From Obelidium mucronatum (lineage: Eukaryota; Chytridiomycota; Chytridiomycetes; Chytridiales; Chytriomycetaceae), in NCBI GenBank assembly GCA_025765595.1, contig JAIVFH010000006.1:558001-622000 (forward strand): DNA of 64,000 nucleotides. The letters run 5' to 3'. Position 1 is the stretch's first letter. Each line of letters starts with the position of its first letter. Below, piece after piece: positions 1 to 12,534 of the stretch. A program made the translations under genes and the position numbers. The notes beneath the pieces were generated by a model that saw only the letters and a list, made by a program, of their open reading frames with translations, was not told the DNA's origin and did no database searches.

Positions 1-260
1 TTACGCTGCGAGAGTTCCGATGTAGTAAGAAGAGTTTTCAACGATGTAAGCTCATCCAATGTGTAAGAATTTAAGGCTGTCGGCTTTTGCCCAGGCTTTG
101 AAACGTGAACAATATTGAAGAAATCAATGAAGGAATGGATTTGCCCTTCCGTAAGAAGCTGTAGGCAGATTGTTTGAGCCAGTGGGACTCGCGTCTTTGT
201 GTTCTGATCGGCAGAAGAAGGGGGCTGTTTTGGCTTTGGCGGGACAGGGTTGTCGTTCAT
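1..260 (-). CDS. Partial hypothetical protein (N-terminus only)
   Basis: An open frame runs from an ATG at 260-258 leftwards off the window edge, giving 86 codons with no stop. The N-terminus is short and rich in Pro, Lys and Gln. It is followed by a helical-looking stretch with alternating Leu and Phe that resembles the start of a helical domain. I do not recognise a family. The rest of the gene lies outside the window, and a splice site inside the visible part cannot be excluded. Confidence 0.5.
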   Translation of the reverse strand, partial: MNDNPVPPKPKQPPSSADQNTKTRVPLAQTICLQLLTEGQIHSFIDFFNIVHVSKPGQKPTALNSYTLDELTSLKTLLTTSELSQR

Positions 261-430
261 ACCACCTACGACCAACAATTAGAGTAGTCAGTTATGTAAT
301 CTGTCTCTCGTGATTGAATTTTTTTTTGCTCGTACGGGGGTGTGGAAGTGCCGGTAGTGCAGTGGACGCCATATTTATTCTTTCTAATTTTATGACAATC
401 CGATGAACAAAGGGAGAAGGCGAAACACAG

Positions 431-1784
431 CTAGATGCCTCTGCATTTTGATTCGTTCTCTTTGATTCCGCAAAGTAATTTTGAGACCTCAAATCCAGAT
501 TCATCTTCTGTCTCATTGTCAGTTTCACCCTCTCCACTAGTGACTTCCACTGGTTGACATACTCCAGCTTTTGCCAAGTAGCTTTGAAGCATTTCTCTCT
601 GCTCTATCAAAAAATCAGCACTGCATTTTGGCGTAGTTGTGGCTGACACAGGGGTGCTTCTTCTGCGTGTTTGGACGTGTTTTATATCCTGTTTTTCTTC
701 GTCGCTTTCGGCATAGAAATCATCGTTATCATCTATTTCAGGAAGTATAATTACTTCTTTCGCTGCAAATCTGCGTGGAGCTGGGATACGACTGGGCTTT
801 GTTGGAGTTGAGGTTGACGAGGTTGGAGAACTCCTCTTGCTAATGCTTCGAAGATATGTTCCGTTTTCAGAGATTGGAGGTGAATACAGGCAAGAAGTGT
901 CTGTTGCTGGACTTGTGAAATCTTTCGCCCTTTTAGGTGGGGGGATGGAGATGTGGGGAGTTGCCTTCCGCTTTCTCAAAGAATCCAAAATGGGAGCGCG
1001 AGCATGATCTTCGATGGGTTTAGATGTTGGAAAATCTACTGTTGTAACAGTCGGGGGAGGTTCGTGACCGCCGTTGATAAACATTAATGCATAGGCAGCA
1101 GCAACAAAAGGATCTTCCGAAGACTGAGAGTTTGGTGATCCTCCTGCTTCCGCCATAATGGAATCATCTAGTGACGTGTTGTGGGTCAATCTTTTTCGTT
1201 GCTTTGATGGACTTCCCTTTGGGGAATGGATTTTCCTAAGCATAGGCATGGCTTCCAACAAAGAATCCGACGTTGAAATCGGCGAAATGTTATTGACCGT
1301 CTGGGAAACTTCATTGGAAGTTTTTGGAGAAGACGCCCCAATAGGTGTGCCACATGACTGCTTCAAGAGATCTAAAGCCGCGTCTAAGTCTCTCACTTTT
1401 CCATAGAGTCGATCTTTTCGAGCACCATCATGGCGTGCCCATCGAGCTCTGTCTACAGTTTGAGATTGACTGCCCAGCTTCTTTGTCGGAGTGACTTGTG
1501 CAGGAGAATTGGACATTTGACTAGTATTGGGCCGGGATAGGAAGTGAAATAAATTATGCTGATTTATAGGAAATGCTGGTATTCTTGTTGGTACAAATGC
1601 CTGAAGTCAAAACGACATCAGTAGAGTCAAGAGGATACTAGCATCCAAACCTTACCAGATCTCGAAGACTCTCGTTGACGGCATCTAAGATCTGATATTC
1701 TGAAGACAATATACCACTTCGGATAAACCGCCCTTCGTCTACATCTGTTGGTAGAAGATTTTCAACAAAAACTGGCATGGACAT
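431..1784 (-). CDS. Low-complexity hypothetical protein, 432 aa, two exons
   Basis: Exon 1 is 1784-1656 and exon 2 is 1600-431, separated by a 55-nt GT..AG intron; together they give 390+43 codons in frame. The first about 130 residues look ordered, including a helical segment with Arg/Lys-rich and Leu-rich parts near residues 90-120. The rest is Ser/Thr/Pro-rich with a basic PPPKR patch and short acidic patches, typical of a disordered nuclear or cytoskeletal regulator. No family is recognised. The gene lies downstream of the CSL gene on the same strand. Confidence 0.7.
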
Positions 1785-2267
1785 GAAGCTCAATTATTTA
1801 GGTCACCTGACGCCGTGAAATGGTCTGACATATGTGTGGCTCGTTCCTAGTTGTTCGATCTTGTTTGTGGGGGGTGCACAAACAAACGGTACTGAGAATT
1901 GCAAATTATAGCTAAGAAAGTAGCAACGAATTTGATGGATAATATTTTAAAACTCTCTTACTGAATGAAGTGAAAATGCTCAAACTAGAGGAGATAGAAA
2001 GGGGGACGCGTCTGTGTTAGAGTCAAATATGATCAAGATTGCCGCAGAGCACTTACGAAATGCAATATAAATGATACAAAAGATGGATCGCGAGTGACTC
2101 TGGTCGAGTATTCCACTGTTGGGTGCGAGGTTATTGAAATGAACACGTTTTTGTTTTTAAATATATTTATTCTGTTTACTTCGAAAATTGGCTGGCAAAT
2201 TTGTGGCATTTTTAAAAAAATCGCAAAGTACGTAAAAGCATAAAATGCAGTTAATAAATTCGACGCG
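1785..2267. other. Intergenic spacer, about 480 bp
   Basis: The spacer lies between the start of the 432-aa hypothetical gene and the stop of the CSL gene, both on the minus strand. It is AT-rich. It should contain the promoter of the former and the 3' UTR and poly(A) site of the latter. An 82-codon minus-strand frame at 2033-2281 overlaps the CSL stop and has no protein-like composition, so I do not call it a gene. Confidence 0.5.
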
Positions 2268-2291
2268 TTAAGTAAAAGCATAAAATGCAGT
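2232..2291. repeat. 20-bp direct repeat at the CSL stop codon
   Basis: The 20-mer gtaaaagcataaaatgcagt occurs at 2232-2251 and again at 2272-2291, starting 40 bp apart. The second copy overlaps the last codons and stop region of the CSL gene. The duplication appends a similar C-terminal frame just past the true stop. Confidence 0.8.
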
Positions 2292-4684
2292 ACGATAGAG
2301 ACTTCCGTTTGTGCGATTAACCAACAGTATTGGAAGAGGATTTGAACAGCGATCTATTCCAGTGTCTTCATTCCACTCAACCATCATGCATTCACTGCAC
2401 AAATAATCCGTTCTTGCAGCCTGGATCTCGCCAAAGAAACAACAGAGAGTGGAACTGAAGTTGAGTCCTGACAACAGAAGGCGGTGGCGTGAAATGAGTT
2501 GAACTCTATAAAGGCAAGGAATAGAAGGCGTGATTGAAGTTTGCTTGTATGATGACGGGTTCCAGATTGAATATTCTCTTTGGTCTGATATGTTTATCAT
2601 ATGTGGTTAATAAAAAGGTACATATCTCCTTCAACAAAGTACTCACCAACACCAACAATCGTCCAAATAGCCGATTCTCCGAGTCCCTCTCGTTCAATGT
2701 GGCGTTTTTTGTTGATGTGCTTTGAATTCGCGGGCTGCTCTTGTGTTTTTGTTGAAGCAACCACCGCACTATTGTCCAGCACCAAAAACTTAGTTGGATC
2801 ATCAAACAACGAAAAGCAAATCCGATTAAGTTGGCCCACTGCCATGCCAAAATTCAAGGCTTCCAATCTCTCATATTCTTGGTCCCCTACCAACGAGTCA
2901 GTGTGTTTCAGAATCATGGGCTTCATACAGAGCCCCGTTGCAGCATTTTGAAGCACAACGACATCCCCATACTTCAAATGCAAGTTAATTTGGTCCGGAT
3001 CATTTTCTCTCATGCTTGCTTGTGCTGCATCCAACTGCTTCTTCAGCGATTTATCTCGATCACAGGCACCAACGCGAGCGTTTCCCTTCACCCAAACAAG
3101 AGAATCTTTTTCAATTTCCGTATCATGAGTAGCTTCGATATGCTGTTCCGTTTTTAATTGGGCGATGGGGGATTCAGATGGCAATCTTGAAGGGTCAAAT
3201 CTGGGATCACCCAAACTCCAGATATACCAGCCTTGCCAAGATGGGGACGTCACGGTGATGGAAGTGCCTTGGTTATTTGAAGATAGCCACTTGGTTGTTA
3301 TCTTTTGCGCTTTCAAACGATTGAATAGTGCAACAGTACTACCCGAACAGACATACTCTAAAACGTACGAATGTGAATTATTGAGTCCAACAGAGTATGA
3401 GAATATCATTATTGAGTGCACCTGTTGTCGATGCTCTTTTTGCTGGTTTGCTCACAACTGTGACACTCATCGACTTCAATCCAGCAATTTGCGTCATTTT
3501 TGCCGAAGCAGTTGAAACTTTAGATTTCCCTATGAACTCAGTCTTGATAACCCCTTGACTCCCAAAAACAAATTCCCCAGGCAACAGAGTCTTCTCCTTC
3601 GTCTTTGGCAGGTCCTTCATTTCCTGATAATCGCTTTCAAATCCGTCAGGCTTCTCGTCAACAGATTGTTCTCTCCAAACATCCACACTCATCTCGACTC
3701 TCTTTGTGTCGGAATCACTCACAAAAACATCCTTGAATACGCATTGTTGAATTCGTGAACGTGATAAAAGATTTAATGAGTCGCGTAAATGCGAGGTTTT
3801 GGAGAGAAGATCAACACGAAGGAATTCGCTTTCAAGTTTCGCGACGTGGACTTTTGTTGACGCACTCGCAGTGGATTTTTTGAAGTTCTTTTGCTGAGAA
3901 GAGACACTAGCTGGTTGAAGAATTACAGACTGGGCAGAAAGCGTGTCTTTCGCCCAATGAGAGCCAATGAGAGTGACTTGAGTTGGTGGGCAGAGGAACC
4001 TATTATTTTTGAAAGTGTTGTAAAGATCCTATGAATGGCATGGCATGTCCAAGTATTGTAGGTATGAACCTTTTTTCCACGCCGTAAGACTTTTGAGTTA
4101 TTTTTGTTGTTTGTATAATTAGGGTTTGCTCGCTACTTGGTTGTTGGCGATAACACTGAACAATTTTGCTGAAAAGTAGAACGTTTAACAATCAACCGGC
4201 TGGAATATGTAAAGGGAATATACCTGAGCTCTAAATCATCCAATAAACGCGTTTCAGCTTCGTGAACAACTGCACCATTTTCATTGTCAGCAACACTCTC
4301 AACGCTTGCCCACTTGAAAGACATGCCGTTTTGATCAATAGCAACAGTTCCGTCGCCCCATTCGCTGGAAGAACCACTGAGTGCACCTTGGTGAAATGAT
4401 GTTTGGAAGTTTTCATATTCAATTTGAGGTGCGGGATACACTCCGATCCCAGAGCAAAAGTCAATTGCCACAGATGCTTCAACTTCAGCGGTACAGTCTG
4501 GATTGTCATACGCGTTTAATGCATTCGATTTGTCTAAACTGTGCGTTAAGCGAATCCTGCGTCAGCATTTCCCTTCAATCGACTTACCCAGTGTATGCTC
4601 ATCTTCGCCGATCGTACTTGCGTTTCTTGAATCATTGCATTGCGTATCTGAGGGCGTTGCCTCTGGGTTGACAGCTGAGAGCAT
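2268..4684 (-). CDS. CSL (CBF1/Su(H)/LAG-1) family transcription factor
   Basis: Six exons (4684-4588, 4533-4224, 4168-4070, 3999-3422, 3357-2647, 2584-2268) join to exactly 704 codons, 703 aa. The N-terminal Rel-like domain carries the QKSYGVEKRFLCPP signature (exons 3-4), which contacts DNA in this family. It continues through VSDSDTKRVEMSV and VVSKPAKR. The beta-trefoil domain has STVALFNRLKAQ, WQGWYIW and SAIWTIVGV. The C-terminal IPT/TIG-like domain occupies exon 6. CSL proteins bind GTGRGAA-type sites; in animals they are Notch effectors, and in fungi they act without Notch. An acidic, polar N-terminal extension of about 160 residues precedes the DNA-binding part. The protein is intact. 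Fungal CSL proteins fall into two classes, and which class this is cannot be decided here. Confidence 0.93.
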
Positions 4685-4832
4685 CGTTTCTTCGGAATTT
4701 GAACGTGTTTTTGTGTGGGAAAAGTTTCATAAAAGAAGATCAACAAGCAAATCAAAATAATGTGTACTTTATAATATATATTTATTAGAGAACCAAGTCT
4801 TCGCTGTTTTCTGGAAGGTTACTTCCATAAAA

Positions 4833-5832
4833 ATGCCACCAAAACCAACTCCAAAGAAAAAGACAAAGGTCGAGAAAGAGGGCACCAAAGATGTCAAAAC
4901 GGCGGCGCCAGAGTTTGTCTTGAAAATGTCACACTTAATGGACACTGGGCTTATGTGTTCGTATCTTGATACGCCTGTTGGATGATGATCAGATTTTTTT
5001 TAACTTCTCGACAACATCCAGACATTATTCCTTTTGGATATGGTCTCTACATGGGATATGAACCTCTTCGTCTTGTAATCGGTTTTGGTGAGTGGTTAGC
5101 TTGGTTCTGGTGACTTCAATTTGTGAACCGTAAACGACTTTCTAGTATTACAAGCATTAGCCTTCCTTGTCCTCTCAGTTACAGTGTATGGTCCGTTTTA
5201 TCCATCAAGCTTCCATCGTGCGTGGGATCTTGTCTATCGTTATCAAGATTTAAAGACGGATGATGTCATGACTTGGGACTCAACTCCCAAAGTCGACGTC
5301 AATACAATTACTGACGCACCATCGCCAAACGCAATGCTCAAATGGTTTATTCGCTTGATTTTGAGGAAAGGGTCCGGTTTTCATCTGTTTGTTGCCTTGA
5401 GCTCCATTGATAGTGCGTTTGTGGCAATTCCGCTGGTAACCATGGTCAGCTACTATTTAATGTAGGAGATCCACGTATTTTCTATTGCCTCTCGAATTCT
5501 GATTGAGAAAAAAATATAGGATGGTCGATAAGACGGGCATATCAGATTTGGCTGGATTGTATCGAGAGATTCAAAAAATGCTTGCTCCTGAAGAGCCTAA
5601 AAATCCAATTGCACGCGAGGAAACGTTGGATGAGATCGATGCGCGGCAGTTAAAGGAGATCCGAGAGGGGTAATATTGATGCCCTATCATGTATGGTGTT
5701 CTGATGGAATACTTTCCATTTAGATTGGACACTACCTTCAGTGTTGGAGCTCCAGTTGCCGCTGCCTCAATCATGGTGTGGTGGTTGGGTGAAAGAGGAA
5801 AAGCATTTTCTCAGGAGACATTTGGTTTCTGA
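4833..5832 (+). CDS. Unknown multi-pass membrane protein, about 254 aa
   Basis: The likely exons are 4833-4956, 5022-5087, 5146-5461, 5520-5669 and 5724-5832, totalling 255 codons. The first donor (gttcgt) is the least certain. The protein starts with a Lys-rich cytosolic-type tail (about 20 residues). It then has hydrophobic segments around IIPFGYGLYMGY, LQALAFLVLSVTVYG, SAFVAIPLVTMVSYYLM and, near the C-terminus, GAPVAAASIMVWWLG. A loop rich in Asp/Thr lies between the second and third segments, and a charged helical loop precedes the last. I do not recognise the family. It is divergent from the CSL gene, with about 150 bp between start codons. Confidence 0.6.
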
Positions 5833-5901
5833 CGAATGAATAAAGTCGTTATCTTAAAAACACTTTACTTTCTCGTTTTTAATCAATACAATTTCAAGTT
5901 A

Positions 5902-7090
5902 TTATGAGTTGAAAGTCTTATACGAAGTTGTGAGTGAAGGGGAAGAATCTTCGTTTTGATGTTGGCTTGTTCCCGCACTCATTAGCAATGAGGCAGTGTT
6001 TGATTCCGGCATTTCATCTTCTGGTTTTGTCAGAGAAGGTACTTCTTTATAATCGCCTAAATTCTGTGTTGGTAGAATAGAAGACATTTTAGAAGAAGGT
6101 GTCAAATCTTGCTTCACAGTAGAAGGGTTTGGCGACACGGTCCACGTCACGGACTTTTTGGTTATTTCCCGTTTAGGACTGTAGTGAGAATTTGGTATTA
6201 AGAGGCAATATTCTCAAAGAAGATGAACGAAGAACCAACCGATACAGCGGCACTGATTCGCTAAAAGCTTGTAGTTGTTGAGAGTAGGGATTGGCAGACG
6301 TAGGGTTTTCTTGGTCTTGTTTGTGTCCTATTTTTCTCTGCCAGCAGAGTACAAGGACAGCCACAAATAAGCCCACATTTAGAATTATGAATACTATCAA
6401 TAGAATTAGCACGGCACTCGTAGTTTGGAAGTTGTTTGAAGGATTCGGCAATGGCGTGGTAAAAGTAGCTGTAGAAGTAGCAGGGCTTGAAGTCGTTGCG
6501 ATGGTTACTAACTTAAGGGCAAATGCACGAATGTAGCCTCCTGAAGAAATAGTACCGCAAGTCTGATTTCCAAATCCTAACGAGCAAGGAACACAGTCCA
6601 TTGATTGGGGCAGAGCTAGAACATCCGTCGGGCTAATGCAATAACATGAAATATCATATGCATCCATCTTCATGAGGGAGGAAAAGCCAGATTTGAAGAT
6701 CTTGCTGGACACGTTTGAGCACAAGGTATTGCATTCAAGACTTGTCCCAACAGTCTCGTTAAGCTGCAGCACTCGGGATGGATTCTGAAACCCAAATCCT
6801 TGAAAGCAGCTGTCCATCCGGTTATAGTTTTGTCACAATGTTCACTTTTCCTCCTCTTTTTTGATGTACCTTGAACCCAAATTGAACACAAAAATCCTCA
6901 AAAACCTATTTCTTATTTTGTAAATAGATTGAACACCCAAAGCGACAAGCAGCAAAATATTTCGCACTGACAAGAGATACTTTAATAAAGTGAACAATTT
7001 TAATTTTGAATGTCCAACTACCCGCCGCCAGCTGCCCCGCGTCGCGCGCTTCTCTTTGCGTCGCCGGTCCGCAGCCACATCAACAATCAA
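5902..7090 (-). CDS. WSC-domain single-pass membrane protein
   Basis: The body consists of exons 6809-6240 and 6178-5902 around a 61-nt intron. It encodes a Cys-rich ectodomain in which paired cysteines, ISCYC, a CVPC pair and GNQTCG with a closing hydrophobic strand match the WSC carbohydrate-binding fold. A Ser/Thr stalk follows, then one strong membrane segment (SAVLILLIVFIILNVGLFVA), then a short Ser/Pro-rich tail. WSC proteins are cell-wall stress sensors or carbohydrate binders. The 5' end is uncertain. An ATG at 6817 would lack a signal peptide. An upstream exon 7090-6870 joins in phase through a 60-nt intron and supplies a hydrophobic signal-like segment (NILLLVALGV), but its first 81 bp would overlap the HFM1 first exon on the other strand. 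Confidence 0.6.
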
Positions 7091-10000
7091 GCCGCCTCAG
7101 CTGTCCCGCGCGATGGACAGCTGCGCGCCGTGTCCGAACTGCGAGGTTTGTCTGGTTTGTCCGAACTGCTTCTGAGCACATCTGCAGGCGATCAAATGAA
7201 ATCTGTGTTTCCATTCAAAACCTTCAATCGCATGCAGTCGCTATGTTTTGACACAGTTAGTGGCGTGGTTGTTTTGCGCCGCTTTTGATGATTGGACCGC
7301 AGGCATACCACACTGATAGCAACTTAGTTGTATCAGCTCCTACAGGTTCTGGAAAGACTGGAGTAATGGAACTTGGTGAGCGGTTTAATATGACTGATTC
7401 AACTTGCTTCATAATACCATAAAACGCGTCTTAGCAATAGTCAGATTGATTTCTAAACCTGGCGGAGATCGTGCAAAAATTATTTACATAGCTCCCACAA
7501 AGGTTAGCGTCCTCTGGCTCATTCTGCGTGTATTAAGTTCTGCTAAATGTAGGCACTTTGTTCGGAGAGAGCCAAAGACTGGACTAAGAAGTTTCGAGTG
7601 TTGGGAATAACCTGTATGTTAAACTGTATCTGGTGAAATTACAAATTTCGCGCTCATCTACTTTTCTCAGGTGGAGAATTGACGGGAGATACAGATTCGG
7701 CCCAAGTTCGAGACGTGCAACAAAGCAACATTATGTATACACACAAACACAGAACCCAAGTCCAAAACTAACTATTCTCGCCCAGTGTTACAACACCCGA
7801 AAAGTGGGATAGTATGACGAGAAGATGGAGAGATCACAAGCAGTTGATGGAACTTGTCCAACTCATTTTGGTTTGCCATTTTAAGCATTCCTTCACCGCA
7901 TCTCTGAGCAAATCGGTTCTTAGATTGACGAAGTACATTTCTTAAATGAGCCCCACCGAGGCGCAGTTTTGGAAGTCATCGTCAGTCGTATGCGGACAGT
8001 GAATGCCGAATGCCTGATGAATGAACAGTATCTCAAAAGCAAGGACCCACAAAAAACATTGAGAATTCTCGCTCTATCCGCAACTGCACCTAATATAAAT
8101 GATATTGCAGTTTGGTTGAAGAATTATGATGGCAAGATGGCCGAAGTCAAGTTGAGCCACCTTCTCGATTTGGTACTCGAATGCTGATAAATATTTTAAA
8201 AGATTGTTTGGGGAAGAGTTCAGGCCTGTTCAACTTGTGAAACACGTGGTTGGATACACGTCAAAAACAGATGCGACAGCGTTCATAATCGAAAAGACCC
8301 TGGATTACAAGTTAATAAGCAATATCTTTTTTCATTTTTGCTATTAATACTCTTTGGTATTCAGGTTGACTGAAATTATATCACGCTATAGTGACAAAAA
8401 ACCGACACTAGTGGTACAAAAAATCTCCCTTGCAATTCCGATTCTCTTTTTTGATCAATATCCCAGTTTTGTGCGACGCGGAAAAACGTGGAATCATCAG
8501 CAAGTCAGCTGGTGAGCGACATTCAGTCATGCCAAATTGGATTCAACCATCCATACATCCGAACCGGACTCCAGCAAACAGAGCTTCGTCAATTAGCAAG
8601 CCGAGTCGCCGACAAGAAGCTGGCTGGTAATTATCCGAGGTTTCATATCTGTCATAATTTTACTTAATTTAATTTAGAGTGTTTGAACCATGGAATCGCT
8701 ATACACAACGGAGGTACGTTGATTCAAAGCGTCTATGAGCTTTAATGCCACACACATGCAGCACTTGTGTCAGTTGATCGTACATTAGTCGAAGAAAATT
8801 TCATTTCTGGGCTGATCTCAGTGATTTGTAGGTGGCAACAATTTTGCTCTTTTTCTTATATATCTTGAGCAGGTACAACATCCACTCTGAGTGTTGGGGT
8901 CAATCTTCCTGCCCATCTTGTAGTAATCAAGGGAACGCAACAGTATCGTGAAACAGGGTATGCAGAATACAGCGAATTGGATATAATGCAAATGATGGGA
9001 CGAGCTGGAAGACCCCAGTTTGATAATAGCGGTGTAGTTGTGATAATGACAACCCTTGATAAAACAAGAAAGTACGAAAACATGGTTTCCGGAAAAGAGA
9101 TCATCGAAAGCAGTTTGCATGAAAATTTGATTGAGCATCTGAATGCGGAGGTTGTGCTTGGGACAATTCCAAACGTTGAATTATGCATCGAATGGTGATT
9201 GTTCAAAGTTCTTTGTCCAAAAACTAAAATCTTTCACTTAGGCTGAAATCCACGTTTTTGAATGGTTAGTGTAAAACTTACTCTACGCATCGCCTTCAAC
9301 ATATTTTCATTCCTAGTACGCATGAGTAAGAATCCCATTCGTTATAAAGATCCTCGTGACAAGCAAGGGACCCAACATATGAGTCTTGATAAGATGTGCA
9401 TCCGAGACTTGAATCTTCTTGCACAAGCACGATTAATTGAGCAACGAGACGATGGGATGACAGTAGTACCCACTGATTTCGGTCGTGTCATGGCCAAATA
9501 TTACGTAAGATTTGAAACAGCTAAAAATGTGATTGTCGACATGCAAAAAGCCCCAACAATGAAAAAACTGGTGAGTTTTCTCATTAAAATGAACGTATCA
9601 TAGTCTTACACTACTACTATCAGTTGGAAAGCCTTTGTGATGCTGTTGAGTTATCTGGACTTAAATACAGAAACGATAAAACCTACTTGAATTCTATCAA
9701 TAAGATCATCAAGTATCCAATCAATGGCAAACTGAAAACCGTTGGAGATCGTGTTGATTTGTTAATTCAGGTAGAGAGTGTGCCCACGATGTATTTTTTT
9801 GTTAAACTTCAAGTATCAGTGCACACTTGGATCAATCAAGCTTACTGATGCGAAACTATTGCATGTCATTCAAACGGACACAAATGTCGCCTTTAAGCAT
9901 GCTGAGCGTTTGGCGCGATGTAATACTGCCTGCCCTTGTTTTTGTAAAATCTAACACGAAAACGGCAGTCATCTTCGAAGTGATGAGACTGAAGCAAGAT

Positions 10001-12467
10001 TTTCAAGCTGCGGATGCTGCTTTGGAACTGTACGTATGCGTTCAGAAAGTTTCTGTTTATCCCTCTATCTTTCGTCAGATCCAACTCAATACATGCACGA
10101 ACATGGGAGAAAAATGGCCACCATCTCAAGCAAGTGGAGAATATTGGGCCTGTGTATACCAAGCTGCTGTTTGATGCTGGTGTAAAAACAGTGCGGGAAT
10201 TTTTGAGCAAGTCACCGGAACAGCTTGAAATTGTTTGTTCTGATTAGGATTCAGCTACCACCTAAATTCCTTGATAGATCCTTAACAAGGGTCGTTTGCT
10301 TGGAAACAAACTTCTGGATGCAGCAAAAGCTTTTCCTCTTTTGGACCTAAATATCACCGAAGTATGAACGAATTCTTGTTTTGGATATGATTCTTTAAAA
10401 AACGGTTTCTCACAGTTTAAGCCATATGGAGGTTCTGAAATTGAGTTCCATTTGACCATAACGTTAGAGAATCCTCAAACGGCGAAGTCGTTTGCAAAGA
10501 AAGGGCTCTTGAATGTTGTTTGTTTGATTGGAAATGAAGTTAATAACGAATTGCTGGATTACCGAAAGTTTTCGTAAGTTTTCATATTATACTTCGATAT
10601 ATATACTTACTTGTCTGATGTTGAAGGATAAAGGAGATTCAGACCGGGCAAAAGTTCATGTTGAAATTCAAGAAATGTTCAGGCATTTCTAAACTGAAGT
10701 TTATTGCGGCAGTTGACGAATATGGTGAGTAAGTACTTCCTGCTATGATGAACTAAATGCGGATTTTATTGTGCAGTTGGATTGACGGTTGTCAAGTTTG
10801 CTACAGTGGAAGGAATAGGAATGCCAAATCATCGTCAAGTTGCACCGAATACTGCTGTTGCGCCCATTTTTCGCCAAACGGCACCAAGTAACGCACCAAT
10901 TGCCCACCGAGCTGCTTCCCCAGATGTATTCGCTCTCGATGGCGACGATGAATTTGATTTTGGGGATGAAGATCTGCAAATGCTTGATTCTATAGTGTCA
11001 GCAGCAACAGCTAAACCTGTCGTCGAACTTATAGATCTTACTTCAGCAAAAGTAAAACCTAGCGGTAGCATCCGGCATGTTGCTCCGAGTGTGGCGTTAA
11101 AAGACGGAAGAGTATCCTGTAGACACGCATGTGCAAACAAAGAGCTGTAGGTTTCTTTTGTGTTGTGTTGTATTTGACTACTGACGATGTCTTAAACAGA
11201 TGCGAACACCTGTGTTGCAAACACGGAGCAAAACCATCAAAAAAGCCATCCACTGTGAAAAATTCGAAACAAAAGAGCGTTCCTTCTGCTGCACCCACCT
11301 TTGTTGACGATAATTCTGACTCTGATTTTGATTCTACAATCCGTGTAAAGAAATCGAAACCAAGAATTATTCTGCCGCTGTCAACAGTTCTCTCGTCCGA
11401 TAGCGACACAGAGTTCAAGTCATGTGAGGAAGTTATGGGAGTATCTCGCATTGCAATGCAACCATCATCAACTGAAGCTGCGCAAGAAATAGGAGTAAAC
11501 GAACATGAAAAGTTGAATGAAACTGTTGCTGTTGAAGATGAATGCGAGGACTTTGGTGACACTTATGACGAATGGGGTGACTATGTTGCGGATGAACATC
11601 TCCAACACGAGGAAGGCCAGGAGTCAAGTCCGCCACTCTTTTCAGATTCGAATTCATCCCCAGAAAAACCCGAACTCCGCCCAACACTTCGCGAAGTTGC
11701 CAATCAAAAGGTTGCGAGCTCAACCAGCACAACATTGGAGGAGCTGAACTTGCTGCACTTGAAAACCGCATCATCAAATGCTGGGACCAAACCTTGGCTC
11801 TTCTCTCGCCCAACCCCAGAGACTATCAATTCCAAACGGCCAGCCAGTCCGTCTCCAGCTGGTTTTGATCAAGATCGTGCGCCGAAGCGTCAGCAACTCA
11901 AGGCCAGAGCATTAAATACCGTCCAAGCAAGTAGTTACCCTGATATTCTTTCCCCTTCTGGTCTTGGCATTCGTTCATCAACGTTTCCAACCCCCACTTC
12001 AATTTCTCGCTCCCCGATCATTACCCCTTTCAGTTTTGTCCAGCGTCCAGCAACCCTCAATTATGAAAGCGAACCTCAAGCAACTACCAAACCCCACAAT
12101 ACAGTTCAGATTTCCAAACAAACCCCTGTCCAGAAAATACCATCTCCACAACACCAGGATTCCAGATCTTTTTTTCAAAACTTGACATCGTCGATGGACC
12201 TTTCTTCTTTCATTGCCACTGCGGTTGTTTCGGATCAATTCATCAAACCAGAATTGCAACCAACCCAGGAACAGACTATTCTCGGATCAACCTTCACTTC
12301 GTTCTTGGATGGGTCAAGTTCCAACTCCACAAGTCATGTCCCAATCCCGAACAGCGCAATTATGTAAGACGTTAAAAACTAACTTCTTTCTCACATAATT
12401 TTTGTACAGAACTGCTACCAAAACAGAAGTCAAGGATGCAATGGATATTTTTAAGGATTTGTTTTGA
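7010..12467 (+). CDS. HFM1: Meiotic DNA helicase HFM1/MER3
   Basis: This is a many-exon gene (first exons 7010-7255, 7303-7375, 7435-7502) encoding roughly 1,400 aa. SF2 Ski2-like helicase motifs appear in order: APTGSGKT (motif I), YIAPTK (Ia), TPEKWD, IDEVHFLNE (II), LSATAPN (III), TSTLSVGVNLPAH (V) and QMMGRAGRPQFD (VI). A winged-helix and Sec63-like region follows (about 9200-10700). A Cys/His zinc cluster, CRHACANKEL then CEHLCCKHG, is created across the intron 11149-11201 and is diagnostic for HFM1/MER3. A disordered acidic and Ser/Pro tail of over 350 residues ends in a short amphipathic helix encoded by the last small exon (12413-12467). Members unwind recombination intermediates and promote interfering crossovers. 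The first exon lies in a GC-rich island. It converges on the flavin oxidoreductase, with 67 bp between stops. Confidence 0.93.
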
Positions 12468-12534
12468 AAGACAATATTTGACATTGAAACGAGCCAAATC
12501 AAGTTTTTCTTCTTCAAAGTTCTTTTTAATAATA

